Assembly: GCF_018224925.1 (NCBI RefSeq)
Contig: NZ_JAGTUF010000008.1
Span: 1 to 64,000 of the forward strand
Length of the DNA stretch: 64,000 nt
Direction of reading: 5' to 3'
Origin: Magnetospirillum sulfuroxidans
Lineage (GTDB): Bacteria; Pseudomonadota; Alphaproteobacteria; Rhodospirillales; Magnetospirillaceae
Shown: piece by piece, positions 16,860 to 24,473 of the stretch
Layout of the letters: each line of letters begins with the position of its first letter
How positions within the stretch are numbered: position 1 is the stretch's first letter
The notes under the pieces: model-generated
Seen by the model: only the letters and a program-made list of their open reading frames with translations
Database searches by the model: none
What the model was told of the DNA's origin: nothing
Program-made: the position numbers and the translations under genes

Positions 16860-17372
16860 ATGACGCCCTGGTTCCGAACGCTGTTCCTTTTCAGTTCGTT
16901 TGGGCCGCTCTATGTCCTGTTCGCAGCGAGCCTCTACGTGCAGGGCGTTAGGCTCTGGTGGGGTGGCGTCATAGCATTCGCGATGGCTGTCATTGTCTTT
17001 CTTTGGCTAAAAAGTAGATTTAAGCGCAAGTCAGTTATTAGAAAGGCAATCACCGTCGAATCAAATCTCGATGAGGGCGTATTTTCTTATCTCGTTTCGT
17101 ACTTTCCGCCATTTATGACCGACAGTTTCAGCGACCCAGCAAAGGCCATTCCCATCGTAATTTTTTATGCCACGATGGTTTTCCTGCTTTTCCGCTCAAG
17201 CACGATTTACATCAACCCATTTTTCATAGCATCGGGCTATCGCCTCTACAGGGGGCGACTTGAAGGCTCCAACAGGTCAATCGTTCTAATTACAAACCGA
17301 CAGGATATAATCGACGGGGATATGTTAAGCTTATACGAAGTGCATCCATCGCGTTTATATTTTGGCGAGTGA
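16860..17372 (+). CDS. kwaA: Kiwa anti-phage system membrane protein KwaA-like
   Basis: This 170-residue membrane protein has four hydrophobic segments, at about 5-27, 32-50, 74-90 and 96-112. They are followed by a soluble tail with NPFFIASGYRLYRG and a short strand-rich end. This matches the layout of KwaA, the transmembrane sensor of the Kiwa defence system. AGGAGG precedes the ATG at 16860, which excludes the 21 extra codons upstream. The stop overlaps the start of the next gene by 3 bases, and that gene encodes a KwaB-like protein. GC content falls compared with flanking genes, as expected for recently acquired DNA. The call rests on architecture and pairing, because KwaA sequences diverge strongly. 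Confidence 0.7.
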   Translation: MTPWFRTLFLFSSFGPLYVLFAASLYVQGVRLWWGGVIAFAMAVIVFLWLKSRFKRKSVIRKAITVESNLDEGVFSYLVSYFPPFMTDSFSDPAKAIPIVIFYATMVFLLFRSSTIYINPFFIASGYRLYRGRLEGSNRSIVLITNRQDIIDGDMLSLYEVHPSRLYFGE

Positions 17373-18406
17373 TCTCCGATAACGGAATGGAAACGATGGC
17401 TCTGATAGAGGACGCCACTGCCGCACTGATGGATTTGCGCGCGGGTTTCGAGGGGCCGGATGAGGTCGGGTGTCACGTTTTTCTGTATGCACAGCGCGGA
17501 AGAGAAAAGCGGGATAAGTGGAAGCGCGTCAGTATGGACGGCGACCTGTCGTCACGGTTTGTCGATGCGACCAGGGAATCCATCGTCGATTTGCAGGTAG
17601 GCCTTGGTGATCGGCCAATCGATGAATTCGACTTTGACGTGATGGCAACCGGCAGCGTCGGCGTGATTGCAACCGGTGACGCAGAGTCAGTTGGAGACTG
17701 GTTGAACGAACTCCCAGATGAAGATTGGGCGGAGCTATTCCGAGGCGATAGCCAATTTTTGGATAAGGTGCGATTTTACGCGACCAGAATCAATTTCCCC
17801 GATGGAAAAATCCTCCGCTTGTTTCGAAGCAAGCGAGGCATCGACATCATTCTGGAAACAAGTCGGGGGATTTCAGCCTTTTTCCAGCAAGATGCTGCCG
17901 AAATGCGCCCCGTAGAGGGAATGATTGTTAATTTTGACCAAAAAATAGATTTCTTTGAATGGGGCGGTTTTATTTATGTTTGCAACCTCGGCGCATTCGA
18001 AAGCTTAACAAATATCCGTGCGGTCACGATTAGCAAGGCCGCAAAGGCAATGGATGCTTTCGCTCAACGCTTTCAAGTGGCGAATGTCGATGCAATTAAG
18101 AATAAACTTGCAAATAGTACAAAGCTTTCAAAAAAACTCGCCGCTGCTGCCCAGCACGGTGTCATTGAAGACGTTGACGGAGATGCGTTGATCGAACGCA
18201 TCGCGGAAAAGGGTATCGACCTTTCTCTCGAAAAACGTGGAGATCAATTTGTATTTGATTTAGATGCGGAGGATGGAGAGAAAATCGAGGAGTTTGTTAA
18301 CCTATTAACTGATTTCTATCTTCACTCTCCCGTCACTCGCAGAGAATGGAAGGCTTATGTTAAGAAGCCTGACCAACGCCCCAGAAGGCCACGAAACCCG
18401 GCCTAA
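17369..18406 (+). CDS. kwaB: Kiwa anti-phage system effector KwaB-like (DUF4868)
   Basis: The 345-residue soluble protein resembles DUF4868 proteins, the family of KwaB. Typical parts are the strand-rich core INFPDGKILRLFRSKRG and IDFFEWGGFIYVCNLGAFE (about residues 125-210), then a helical C-terminal region. KwaB works with membrane KwaA to block phage replication after infection. The GTG start overlaps the kwaA stop; ATG codons at 17387 and 17396 are alternatives. The strict pairing with a four-helix membrane protein supports the Kiwa assignment. Both genes are less GC-rich than the chromosome around 22000-34000. A profile search would settle the family. Confidence 0.72.
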   Translation: MISDNGMETMALIEDATAALMDLRAGFEGPDEVGCHVFLYAQRGREKRDKWKRVSMDGDLSSRFVDATRESIVDLQVGLGDRPIDEFDFDVMATGSVGVIATGDAESVGDWLNELPDEDWAELFRGDSQFLDKVRFYATRINFPDGKILRLFRSKRGIDIILETSRGISAFFQQDAAEMRPVEGMIVNFDQKIDFFEWGGFIYVCNLGAFESLTNIRAVTISKAAKAMDAFAQRFQVANVDAIKNKLANSTKLSKKLAAAAQHGVIEDVDGDALIERIAEKGIDLSLEKRGDQFVFDLDAEDGEKIEEFVNLLTDFYLHSPVTRREWKAYVKKPDQRPRRPRNPA

Positions 18407-18416
18407 CGGTCGTCAG

Positions 18417-18782
18417 TTATCCCACGATGTTTAGCTCCATCTGAACGCCACGCACCAGCACTTCGGGCGCGACTGAACCGCGCTTGCCAGGAACGAGTTT
18501 AACCAACCCGTACTGGCTCATGGTCTTGAGGGTGCGGGACAGGTTGCTGACCTTTCGGCCACTCAGCATCTCTAACTCGGCAAGCGACGCGGGGTGCTGC
18601 TCGTCAATGATGCGCAGCAGTTTCCGATTCGGCTCCGACAGTACCTTAGCCATCGATTCCAGGGACGTGAACCAAACCTTAGGCTCATCGGATTGGCGGC
18701 GACGTTCACCCCGAGCAATCTGAATGGCACGTTTCCGAAGCTCTTCGTGGGTGGCGATGCCGACCTTGATCTTCTCAGCCAT
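18417..18782 (-). CDS. TumA-like antitoxin with winged helix-turn-helix
   Basis: This 121-residue DNA-binding protein has a winged helix-turn-helix at about 60-110 (PASLAELEMLSGRKVSNLSRTLKTMSQYGLV). It follows the toxin-like gene on the same strand, with an 8-base overlap. The arrangement toxin first, then HTH antitoxin fits TumE-TumA modules and the HVO_A0114-type regulators that accompany DUF6516 toxins. It would neutralise the toxin and repress the operon. The name is from family memory and not verified. Confidence 0.7.
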   Translation of the reverse strand: MAEKIKVGIATHEELRKRAIQIARGERRRQSDEPKVWFTSLESMAKVLSEPNRKLLRIIDEQHPASLAELEMLSGRKVSNLSRTLKTMSQYGLVKLVPGKRGSVAPEVLVRGVQMELNIVG

Positions 18783-19149
18783 CGTTCTTCTCCTTCAGGA
18801 TACGCTCGATCTCATCGAAGAAATCGGCAATCAGCTTCTCGGCGGTGACGAACTGATAGGGCCGACCTTCGTCCGTTTCGTCACGGTGCCAATGGTCGAA
18901 GGCAGCATGCCGCTCGACAAATTTACCGCCACGATGGGCAACACCATGGGCGTTGTCGTAGCCCATCAACCGCCGACCATCTCGTGCGTGGAAGGTCAGC
19001 GAGTACGAGATGCCGTGGGGCTTCTCGGGCGTCGCGCCGATCTCCTTGACCTTGAATCGTGCGACATGACCGCCGTCGTAGATGATCTCCTCACCATCGA
19101 GGTCGAGTAGGTACGAGAGGGTTTCATCGGCGCGGCCCATCCTCAACAC
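18775..19149 (-). CDS. TumE-family (DUF6516-like) toxin
   Basis: This protein of about 124 residues has the pattern of TumE/DUF6516 toxins: an N-terminal strand-helix region with YDGGHVARFKVKEI, then SYSLTFHARDGRRLMGYDNAHG. A conserved His-rich stretch, HAAFDHWHRDETDEGRPYQF, and a C-terminal helix follow. The internal HDHWHRD-like residues could form an active site. A start three codons later (Met4) is also possible. The gene overlaps the antitoxin by 8 bases. The target of this toxin family is not well established. Confidence 0.72.
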   Translation of the reverse strand: MLRMGRADETLSYLLDLDGEEIIYDGGHVARFKVKEIGATPEKPHGISYSLTFHARDGRRLMGYDNAHGVAHRGGKFVERHAAFDHWHRDETDEGRPYQFVTAEKLIADFFDEIERILKEKNDG

Positions 19150-19268
19150 ATATCAGTTAGTGATAAGAGTTGGCAAGGGCAACCCTGAACGGCGGGCCGA
19201 CCTCATCCATCGTATTGCAAAACGCACTACAGCGGAGCATATTAGCCCCAACACCAGGGAGTCACCGC

Positions 19269-19565
19269 ATGCCCGTCACCGCCAATCGCAAAGACCATCC
19301 GCTGTCCATGCGCCTGCCCGACGCTGATCTCGCCATCATTGATCGTGCGGCCCAGTTGCGTGGGCGGTCACGAACCGATTTCGTGCGCGAGGCAGCAGTG
19401 CGTGCCGCAGAGGCCGTGCTGATGGAGGCGGGTCTGATCCGCATGAGCCAGGAAGGGTTTGCCGAGTTCATGGCGGTGCTGTCGTCCCCGGCGGCACCAG
19501 TGGCTCCCATGGTCGAAGTTCTGAAGCGTCCTGCGCCGTGGGAACGGGAAAGCGGGCAAGGCTGA
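19269..19565 (+). CDS. TacA-like antitoxin (DUF1778)
   Basis: The 98-residue protein has a ribbon-helix-helix N-terminus (HPLSMRLPDADLAIIDRAAQLRGRS) and the TDFVREAAVRAAEAVL helix typical of DUF1778 antitoxins. A C-terminal tail would wrap around the toxin. AGGGAG eight bases before the ATG at 19269 decides the start over an upstream frame extension. The gene precedes an acetyltransferase toxin by 6 bases, the standard TacA-TacT order. It should bind its own promoter together with the toxin. Confidence 0.85.
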   Translation: MPVTANRKDHPLSMRLPDADLAIIDRAAQLRGRSRTDFVREAAVRAAEAVLMEAGLIRMSQEGFAEFMAVLSSPAAPVAPMVEVLKRPAPWERESGQG

Positions 19566-19571
19566 CCGTCG

Positions 19572-20087
19572 ATGCCTTTGTCTGCTCCTGAGCCATTGAA
19601 CGCTACCCACGACGTATCGCAGTTCACCTGTGGCAAGCCTGCACTCGATCATTGGCTCCAGACCCGCGCCCTGTCCAATCAGGAGAAGGGCTTCACGGTT
19701 GTGATGGTCGTCCATGATGCAGGTCGGGTGGTGGGCTATTACGGTTTGGCTCCCACGGCAGTGGTCCCGACCGTGCTGCCCCGTTCGATCAAAACGGGGC
19801 AGCCACCCAATCCTGTACCGTGTCTGTTGCTGGGGCAACTGGCGACCGATCTGGACTGGGCCGGTCATGGTATCGGCACCGGCCTGCTGCGCCATGCCCT
19901 GATCCGCTGTGTACAGGGGGCGCGGTTGATCGGCGGTCGTGCCTTGATGGTTAATGCCATCGATCCTGACGCTGCTGAATTCTGGAAACGACGCGGATTC
20001 TTGCCGTCCAAGGATGATCCGCTGATGCTGTATCGGTCTATCGCGGAGATCGCCGCGTCGGTGACGGCGGCGGGTATCCGCATCTGA
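19572..20087 (+). CDS. TacT-like GNAT acetyltransferase toxin
   Basis: This 171-residue GNAT-fold protein is of the TacT type, which stops translation by acetylating aminoacyl-tRNA. Typical parts are FTCGKPALDHWLQTRA near the N-terminus, the strand VVGYYGLAP, the acetyl-CoA-binding loop in DWAGHGIGTGLLRHAL, and the C-terminal FWKRRGFLPSKDDPLMLYRSI. All core parts are present, so it should be active. A degraded copy of the same C-terminal region lies 500 bases downstream (20606-20758). Confidence 0.88.
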   Translation: MPLSAPEPLNATHDVSQFTCGKPALDHWLQTRALSNQEKGFTVVMVVHDAGRVVGYYGLAPTAVVPTVLPRSIKTGQPPNPVPCLLLGQLATDLDWAGHGIGTGLLRHALIRCVQGARLIGGRALMVNAIDPDAAEFWKRRGFLPSKDDPLMLYRSIAEIAASVTAAGIRI

Positions 20088-20088
20088 C

Positions 20089-20448
20089 TTAGCCGATGAT
20101 ATCGTCCAGAACCTCTCTAATGGGAGTGGTGGCGAGCGCGGGCCAGAGATCGCGAGGCTCCCGGTCGGTGATCTCGCGAATCTTTCTCGCTTGATAGCCA
20201 AGAACCGCAAGCTGGCGCATGCTGTCATCGTCAAGGCGAGTAATGACGCTCAGGGCAGAAGTAAGAGCCTGCATCATCACGTCCAGGCCAAGGCGTTTGA
20301 TGCGCCAAGGGCGTTTTCCGATCAGCCAGTAGATGGACCACATTGCATCGTCCCGGCTCCAGCAATGGGGGTGATACTCGTCGTCCAAGGCGTCAGCTAC
20401 AAGCTGGAAGCCCTCGGGTGAAAGGGCTAGAAACGTTGAATTGCTCAT
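20089..20448 (-). CDS. Hypothetical protein (119 aa)
   Basis: The protein is 119 residues long, without a recognised family. It is mostly helical and contains DEYHPHCWSRDDAMWSIYWLIGKRPW, an unusually Trp-rich segment, followed by two further helices. It is convergent with the TacT-like gene, and the two stop codons lie one base apart. A GAGG run sits well placed upstream of the ATG. Placement in the island suggests an accessory function, otherwise unknown. Confidence 0.55.
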   Translation of the reverse strand: MSNSTFLALSPEGFQLVADALDDEYHPHCWSRDDAMWSIYWLIGKRPWRIKRLGLDVMMQALTSALSVITRLDDDSMRQLAVLGYQARKIREITDREPRDLWPALATTPIREVLDDIIG

Positions 20449-20605
20449 CTTACACCCCCAGAGCTAAATGGGGCGAATCTTGTGAAGTGCATTGCCATGG
20501 GCAACCTCCTTAAATTTGAACTAAAGGAAGCCTATACCCGATGTGTGTCAAAGGTGGATTTGTTTATTTTATTGTATGGTTACTTGTTTTATTGACTAAC
20601 CTTGA

Positions 20606-20758
20606 GTAGCTGCGTCGCGAATCTTTGTGTGGGCCGACCCTGATGCCGCTGCACTCTTGCAACGACACGGCTTCCTGCCATCCAAGGACGATCCGTAGGT
20701 GCTTTTCCGCTCTGTCGCGGATATCGCCGCGTCGGTCGAGGTGGTGGGTATTAAGTGG
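20606..20758 (+). pseudogene. Remnant of a second TacT-like toxin (C-terminal part)
   Basis: Read in one frame, this stretch gives ADPDAAALLQRHGFLPSKDDP, then a TAG at 20696, then VLFRSVADIAASVEVVGIKW. This aligns with the C-terminus of the intact TacT-like protein at 19572-20087 (DPDAAEFWKRRGFLPSKDDPLMLYRSIAEIAAS). The N-terminal two thirds and any antitoxin are missing. It records an older duplicated or separately acquired toxin that has decayed. Confidence 0.75.
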
Positions 20759-20918
20759 TGGCCTGAGGCCAGCCACAAGGCGTGGACGGCAAGCAGCCGT
20801 GGTGGCGCGAGCAGGCCTTTGGGTGCAACGCAGCGCCGAAATTGGTAAGCCACTTTCCGAAGCCGGTGGTGGCGATGGTTCGCCAGATTCCAGTCGGGTG
20901 TAGGCGCGGACATTCCGT

Positions 20919-20942
20919 ACGTACATTTTCCACGTACATTTT
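20919..20942. repeat. 11-base direct repeat pair near the island edge
   Basis: ACGTACATTTT occurs at 20919-20929 and again at 20932-20942, two bases apart. It lies in AT-rich DNA between the last island remnant and the first core gene. It could be a regulator site or part of an attachment site. No matching copy was found at a left border, which is outside the window. Confidence 0.4.
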
Positions 20943-20990
20943 GCGATTTTCTAATATACGTAAAAAGCCGCTAATACCTTGATTTAAGCC

Positions 20991-21019
20991 AAAAAAAAGC
21001 CTGCACCGAAGTGCAGGCT
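20991..21019 (-). terminator. Minus-strand rho-independent terminator
   Basis: On the minus strand AGCCTGCAC, loop TTC and GTGCAGGCT are followed by a run of T. No recognisable minus-strand gene ends here, so an unannotated small transcript may start in the 21020-21290 region. Confidence 0.75.
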
Positions 21020-21291
21020 CAAGTTTAGGGAGGAAACGTCCAAGAAAGGCAACAAGGGAATAGGTCAGAAGACGTTCCGTTTGTTGCAGTGCAATAATTA
21101 GGTCTTTCCGCAGCGCAGCGCAAGGGGAAAATGCGTTCGAAAGCGGCATAAAAGTGTTAAAGGTACGGAATTGCTTGATTTTGCATCAACGCATTCCAGG
21201 CATGTGACGGCGCCCTTTGTGATACTTTGATCACTGGCATGGTGTGTGCATTGTATTTGCTCGGGCAATCGTCCGGGTGAGGTTGGGTGAT

Positions 21292-22101
21292 ATGGGCTTT
21301 TGGCGGCAGATGATGATGACGGGAATGGCGGCGATGGCCTTGGCCGCGCCGCTGCGGGCCGTTTGGGCCGCGCCGTCTTTGCCGCCAGAGACGCAATGTG
21401 CCGAGGAAGCTGGCAAGAATGAGCGTCTGTATGGCATTCCCAGCCGTTTGCTCAATTCCATCTCGGTGGTCGAATCGGGGCGTTACGACCGCGATTACAA
21501 GGCAACCCTTGCCTGGCCGTGGACGGTGACCTCGCAGGGGGAGGGAAAATATTTCCCCACCAAGGGGGAAGCCATTGCCGAAGTCCGGCGTTTGCAGGGC
21601 AAGGGGGTCAAAAGCATCGATGTCGGCTGCATGCAGATCAACCTGATGTATCACCCCACTGCCTTTTCCTCGCTGGACGAGGCATTCGAGCCGGTGGCCA
21701 ATGTCGGCTATGCCGCCCGTTTTCTGAAAGGCCTGTTCGGCGCCACAGACAATTGGGTGACGGCGGCCTCTTATTATCATAGCCAGACCCCGCATTTGGC
21801 CGCGGCTTATCGCGAGCGGCTGATGAAGGTGTGGGAAGGGGCGGGCAGTACCCAGATGGCTTCGCTGGCGCGGCCGCAACTCCAGCCGATCAAGCCGGGG
21901 AAGGGGCCGGGGCTGGTGCCATCGTCGCCGCGTGTCGAGGAACAGCGTCAGGCGTGGCGCGACCAGCAGGCGGCGTATCGCGGTGAGGCCCGGCAGATCG
22001 CCGAGGCCTATCGTCAGGCCCGGCTGTCCGAGTATCAGATGCGTCGTGCCCGCATGGTCGAGGTGCGGCGGGCGCGTGGATTGTCGCCAGACGGTTATTG
22101 A
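21292..22101 (+). CDS. Lytic transglycosylase SLT-domain protein
   Basis: The protein of about 269 residues has an N-terminal signal peptide (a hydrophobic stretch ending at AVWA/AP). An SLT lytic transglycosylase fold follows. The catalytic Glu is in SISVVESGRYD, and the conserved VGCMQINLMYHP and AASYYHSQTP segments are present. It cleaves peptidoglycan in the periplasm, for turnover or to open the wall for a secreted structure. The C-terminal 70 residues are Arg/Gln-rich and probably disordered or coiled. The ATG at 21292 is preferred because it places the signal peptide at the N-terminus. It is convergent with dedA and overlaps it by 7 bases. Confidence 0.88.
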   Translation: MGFWRQMMMTGMAAMALAAPLRAVWAAPSLPPETQCAEEAGKNERLYGIPSRLLNSISVVESGRYDRDYKATLAWPWTVTSQGEGKYFPTKGEAIAEVRRLQGKGVKSIDVGCMQINLMYHPTAFSSLDEAFEPVANVGYAARFLKGLFGATDNWVTAASYYHSQTPHLAAAYRERLMKVWEGAGSTQMASLARPQLQPIKPGKGPGLVPSSPRVEEQRQAWRDQQAAYRGEARQIAEAYRQARLSEYQMRRARMVEVRRARGLSPDGY

Positions 22102-22724
22102 TCCGAGCGTGCAGGGGCGGTGTCTTCGGCCTGTTCCTTGGCCTCGATCGCCTTCATCCGCCGCTTGTTGCGGAAATAGCCGTACAGGCCGACGGTCAAG
22201 GCGATGATGACGAACCCCACCAGCATGTACCACTTGTTGTCACCCAGCCAATCTTCAAGCACGCGGCCGAGGAAATAGCCGCCCCAGGCGAAGCTGTGCG
22301 CCCAGATCATGGCGGCAATGGCATTGAGCGCCATATAGCGCAGGCGCGCCACCCCGGAAATGCCGATGACGAAGGGGGCGATGTTGCGCACGCCATAGAT
22401 GAAGCGGAACGACAAGATGAACAAGGTCGGATGGGTTTTGACCAGTTGGAAGGCCCAGTCGATCTTGGCCCCCAGGGTCGGCCAGCGATTGAGCAGCGGC
22501 GTGCCGTAACGACGGCCGATGTAATAGTAAAGCTGGTCACCGGCGAAGCTGCCGGCAAAGGCGAACAGGGCCAACAATTCAACGTTGATGTTGTACTTGT
22601 GTTCAGAGGCCAAGGCCCCTGACAGGATCACCACGGTCTCGCCTTCGACGAAGGTCCACACCAGGATCAACGGATAGAGCAAGAAACCGTAATCGTTCAG
22701 GATCGTCTGAAGAAGCTCTTCCAA
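22095..22724 (-). CDS. DedA-family membrane protein
   Basis: The 209-residue inner-membrane protein has the DedA (SNARE-associated/VTT) pattern. It starts with a hydrophobic helix and FVEGETVVILSGALA, continues with GSFAGDQLYYYIGRRYG, and has the conserved RFIYGVRNIAPFVIGIS. Further membrane helices and a basic tail follow. Members act as lipid carrier flippases or support membrane homeostasis and proton-dependent stress resistance. It has a charged, soluble C-terminal extension (KEQAEDTAPARS). Confidence 0.92.
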   Translation of the reverse strand: MEELLQTILNDYGFLLYPLILVWTFVEGETVVILSGALASEHKYNINVELLALFAFAGSFAGDQLYYYIGRRYGTPLLNRWPTLGAKIDWAFQLVKTHPTLFILSFRFIYGVRNIAPFVIGISGVARLRYMALNAIAAMIWAHSFAWGGYFLGRVLEDWLGDNKWYMLVGFVIIALTVGLYGYFRNKRRMKAIEAKEQAEDTAPARSDQ

Positions 22725-22850
22725 GGATCTATCCCGTCAGTTGGCCTGGGGTGCATCCCCCGGAGTGGCAAAATCTCGCATCCGGGGCGGCCGGTCAACG
22801 GTGAAACCGGGGTGCCACGGTTTCGTCATCAACCGACCCAAAGCGCCGGG

Positions 22851-23285
22851 TCAGCGGATTATTTCGGTCAGGGCTTCCTTCTTTTCAATCTCTTTGACGA
22901 AATGAACCAGCTCGTAATCCAAGGCGTCGCGGATCGACAGCATACCCACGGGCTTGCCGCCTTGGACCACCGGCATGTGGCGGAATCCGTGGTCGTGCAT
23001 GATGTGCAGGGCGTGCAACAGCGGCCGGTCGGGGGCGATCGTCGACAGCTTGGACGACATCACCTGATCCAGCGTGGTGGTGTCGGGGTCGAGGCCTTCG
23101 GCGAGGACACGGAACAGGCCGTCGCGTTCGGTGAAGATGCCCGACAGCGTCCCCTCATCGACGATGACGACGGCGCCGATGCGGCGTTTGGCCATTTCCT
23201 GGGCTGCTTGGCGCACGGTGGCGGTGTGCGGCAGGGCAACGACCGATTGATTCTTGATAACGTCGCGGATCAGGCGCGAGGACAT
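22851..23285 (-). CDS. Tandem CBS-domain protein
   Basis: This 144-residue protein consists of two CBS domains: one opens with VIKNQSVVALPHTATVRQAAQEM, the second with VMSSKLSTIAPDRPLLHALHIMHDHGFRHMPVV. Such pairs bind adenine nucleotides and regulate other proteins. No effector domain is attached, so it probably acts in trans. The residues IFTERDGLFRVL match the usual ITERDI signature. It stands between dedA and purK, transcribed in the same direction. Confidence 0.88.
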   Translation of the reverse strand: MSSRLIRDVIKNQSVVALPHTATVRQAAQEMAKRRIGAVVIVDEGTLSGIFTERDGLFRVLAEGLDPDTTTLDQVMSSKLSTIAPDRPLLHALHIMHDHGFRHMPVVQGGKPVGMLSIRDALDYELVHFVKEIEKKEALTEIIR

Positions 23286-23388
23286 GGTGACGAGCCTCCC
23301 TGGTGATTGTTCTTGCGTGGCCGCCTTTGCAAGGCAGCGTTAGCAAAATCGGGTATCGGAAGGGGGGCGTCAATCAGGAATTATGAAA

Positions 23389-24468
23389 TCAGTATTGGCG
23401 CGGCTGAATCCGGGTGACATGGCCCATTTTACGGCCAGGGCGGGCTTGCGCCTTGCCGTACAAATGCAGCTTGGCGCCGGGTTCTTTCAGGACGTCCAGC
23501 CATTGATCGACGTCATCGCCGATCAGATTGGTCATCACCGCGTCGGAATGACGTTCCGGGTTGCCCAGCGGCAGGCCGCAGACGGCGCGGATGAATTGCT
23601 CGAACTGGTCGGTGACGCAGGCGTCCATGGTCCAGTGGCCGGAATTATGCGGGCGCGGCGCCATTTCATTGACCAGGACCTCGCCGGCCTTGGTGACGAA
23701 CATTTCCACCGCCAGCAAGCCAACCAGATCCAGCGCTTGGGCGGCCTTTAGGGCGACCTGGGTGGCGCGCTCGGCCAGCGGGGCCGAGATCGGGGCGGGG
23801 ATGGTGGTGGTGTCAAGGATATGGTTGGTATGGATGTTCCAGGCGGGATCGAAGGTGGCGCAAAATCCATCAAGCCCACGGGCAACGATGACCGAGATTT
23901 CGCCGGCGAAATCGATAAACCCTTCCAGCACGGCGGGGGCGCCGTCCATGCTGGCCCAGGCTTGGTCCAGATCGGTCTGGGCGGTGATTTTCACCTGTCC
24001 CTTGCCGTCATATCCCAGCCGTGTGGTTTTCAGCACCGCCGGCCGGCCGATGGTATCCACCGCCGCTTTCAGCTCGGCGGCGGAGTTGATTTCCGCCCAT
24101 GGCGCGGTGGCAATGCCGATCCCGTTGAAAAAGCGCTTTTCGCTGATGCGGTCCTGGGCGACTTCCAGCACTTTCCACGATGGCCGCACCGGCACCAGCG
24201 AGGTGAGCAGCCGCACCGAAGCGGCGGGGATGTTCTCGAACTCGAAGGTGACGACATCGACGGCGCGGGCAAAGGCTTCCAGCGCCGCCATGTCGTCATA
24301 GGCCGCCACCGTGGCTTGGGCGGCGACCTGTTCGGTCGGGCTGTCGGCTTCCGGGGTGAAGACGTGGACGCGATAGCCCAGTCGCGCGGCGGCCAGGGCG
24401 GCCATCCGTCCCAATTGTCCGCCGCCGATGATGCCGATGGTGCCGCCAGGGGCCACAGGGGTGTTCAT
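23389..24468 (-). CDS. purK: 5-(carboxyamino)imidazole ribonucleotide synthase
   Basis: The 359-residue ATP-grasp enzyme carboxylates aminoimidazole ribonucleotide with bicarbonate in purine synthesis. The N-terminal GGGQLGRMAALAA, the ATP-grasp lid KTTRLGYDGKGQ, and the C-terminal EMAPRPHNSGHWTMDAC are all typical. Length is normal for PurK. The start is 5 bases beyond the stop of purE, so the two enzymes that act in sequence are co-transcribed. Confidence 0.97.
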   Translation of the reverse strand: MNTPVAPGGTIGIIGGGQLGRMAALAAARLGYRVHVFTPEADSPTEQVAAQATVAAYDDMAALEAFARAVDVVTFEFENIPAASVRLLTSLVPVRPSWKVLEVAQDRISEKRFFNGIGIATAPWAEINSAAELKAAVDTIGRPAVLKTTRLGYDGKGQVKITAQTDLDQAWASMDGAPAVLEGFIDFAGEISVIVARGLDGFCATFDPAWNIHTNHILDTTTIPAPISAPLAERATQVALKAAQALDLVGLLAVEMFVTKAGEVLVNEMAPRPHNSGHWTMDACVTDQFEQFIRAVCGLPLGNPERHSDAVMTNLIGDDVDQWLDVLKEPGAKLHLYGKAQARPGRKMGHVTRIQPRQY

Positions 24469-24473
24469 GATGC

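Larger units (their letters stand above)
20449..21291. other. Gene-poor junction between island and core
   Basis: No intact gene was found in these 843 bases. The stretch holds the upstream region of the minus-strand gene ending at 20089, the TacT remnant, an 11-base direct repeat (20919-20942), a minus-strand terminator (20991-21019) and the leader of the transglycosylase gene. AT content is high around 20540-20600 and 20930-21000. The combination suggests the right edge of the island. Confidence 0.5.

Noticed and set aside
20564-20926. A 120-codon minus-strand frame beside the TacT remnant
   Set aside because: The opposite strand holds a recognisable toxin fragment, so this frame is its shadow.
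21157-22233. A 358-codon minus-strand frame over the transglycosylase gene
   Set aside because: It overlaps both a signal-peptide-bearing SLT protein and the end of dedA, and its Arg/His/Pro-rich product is typical of a shadow frame.
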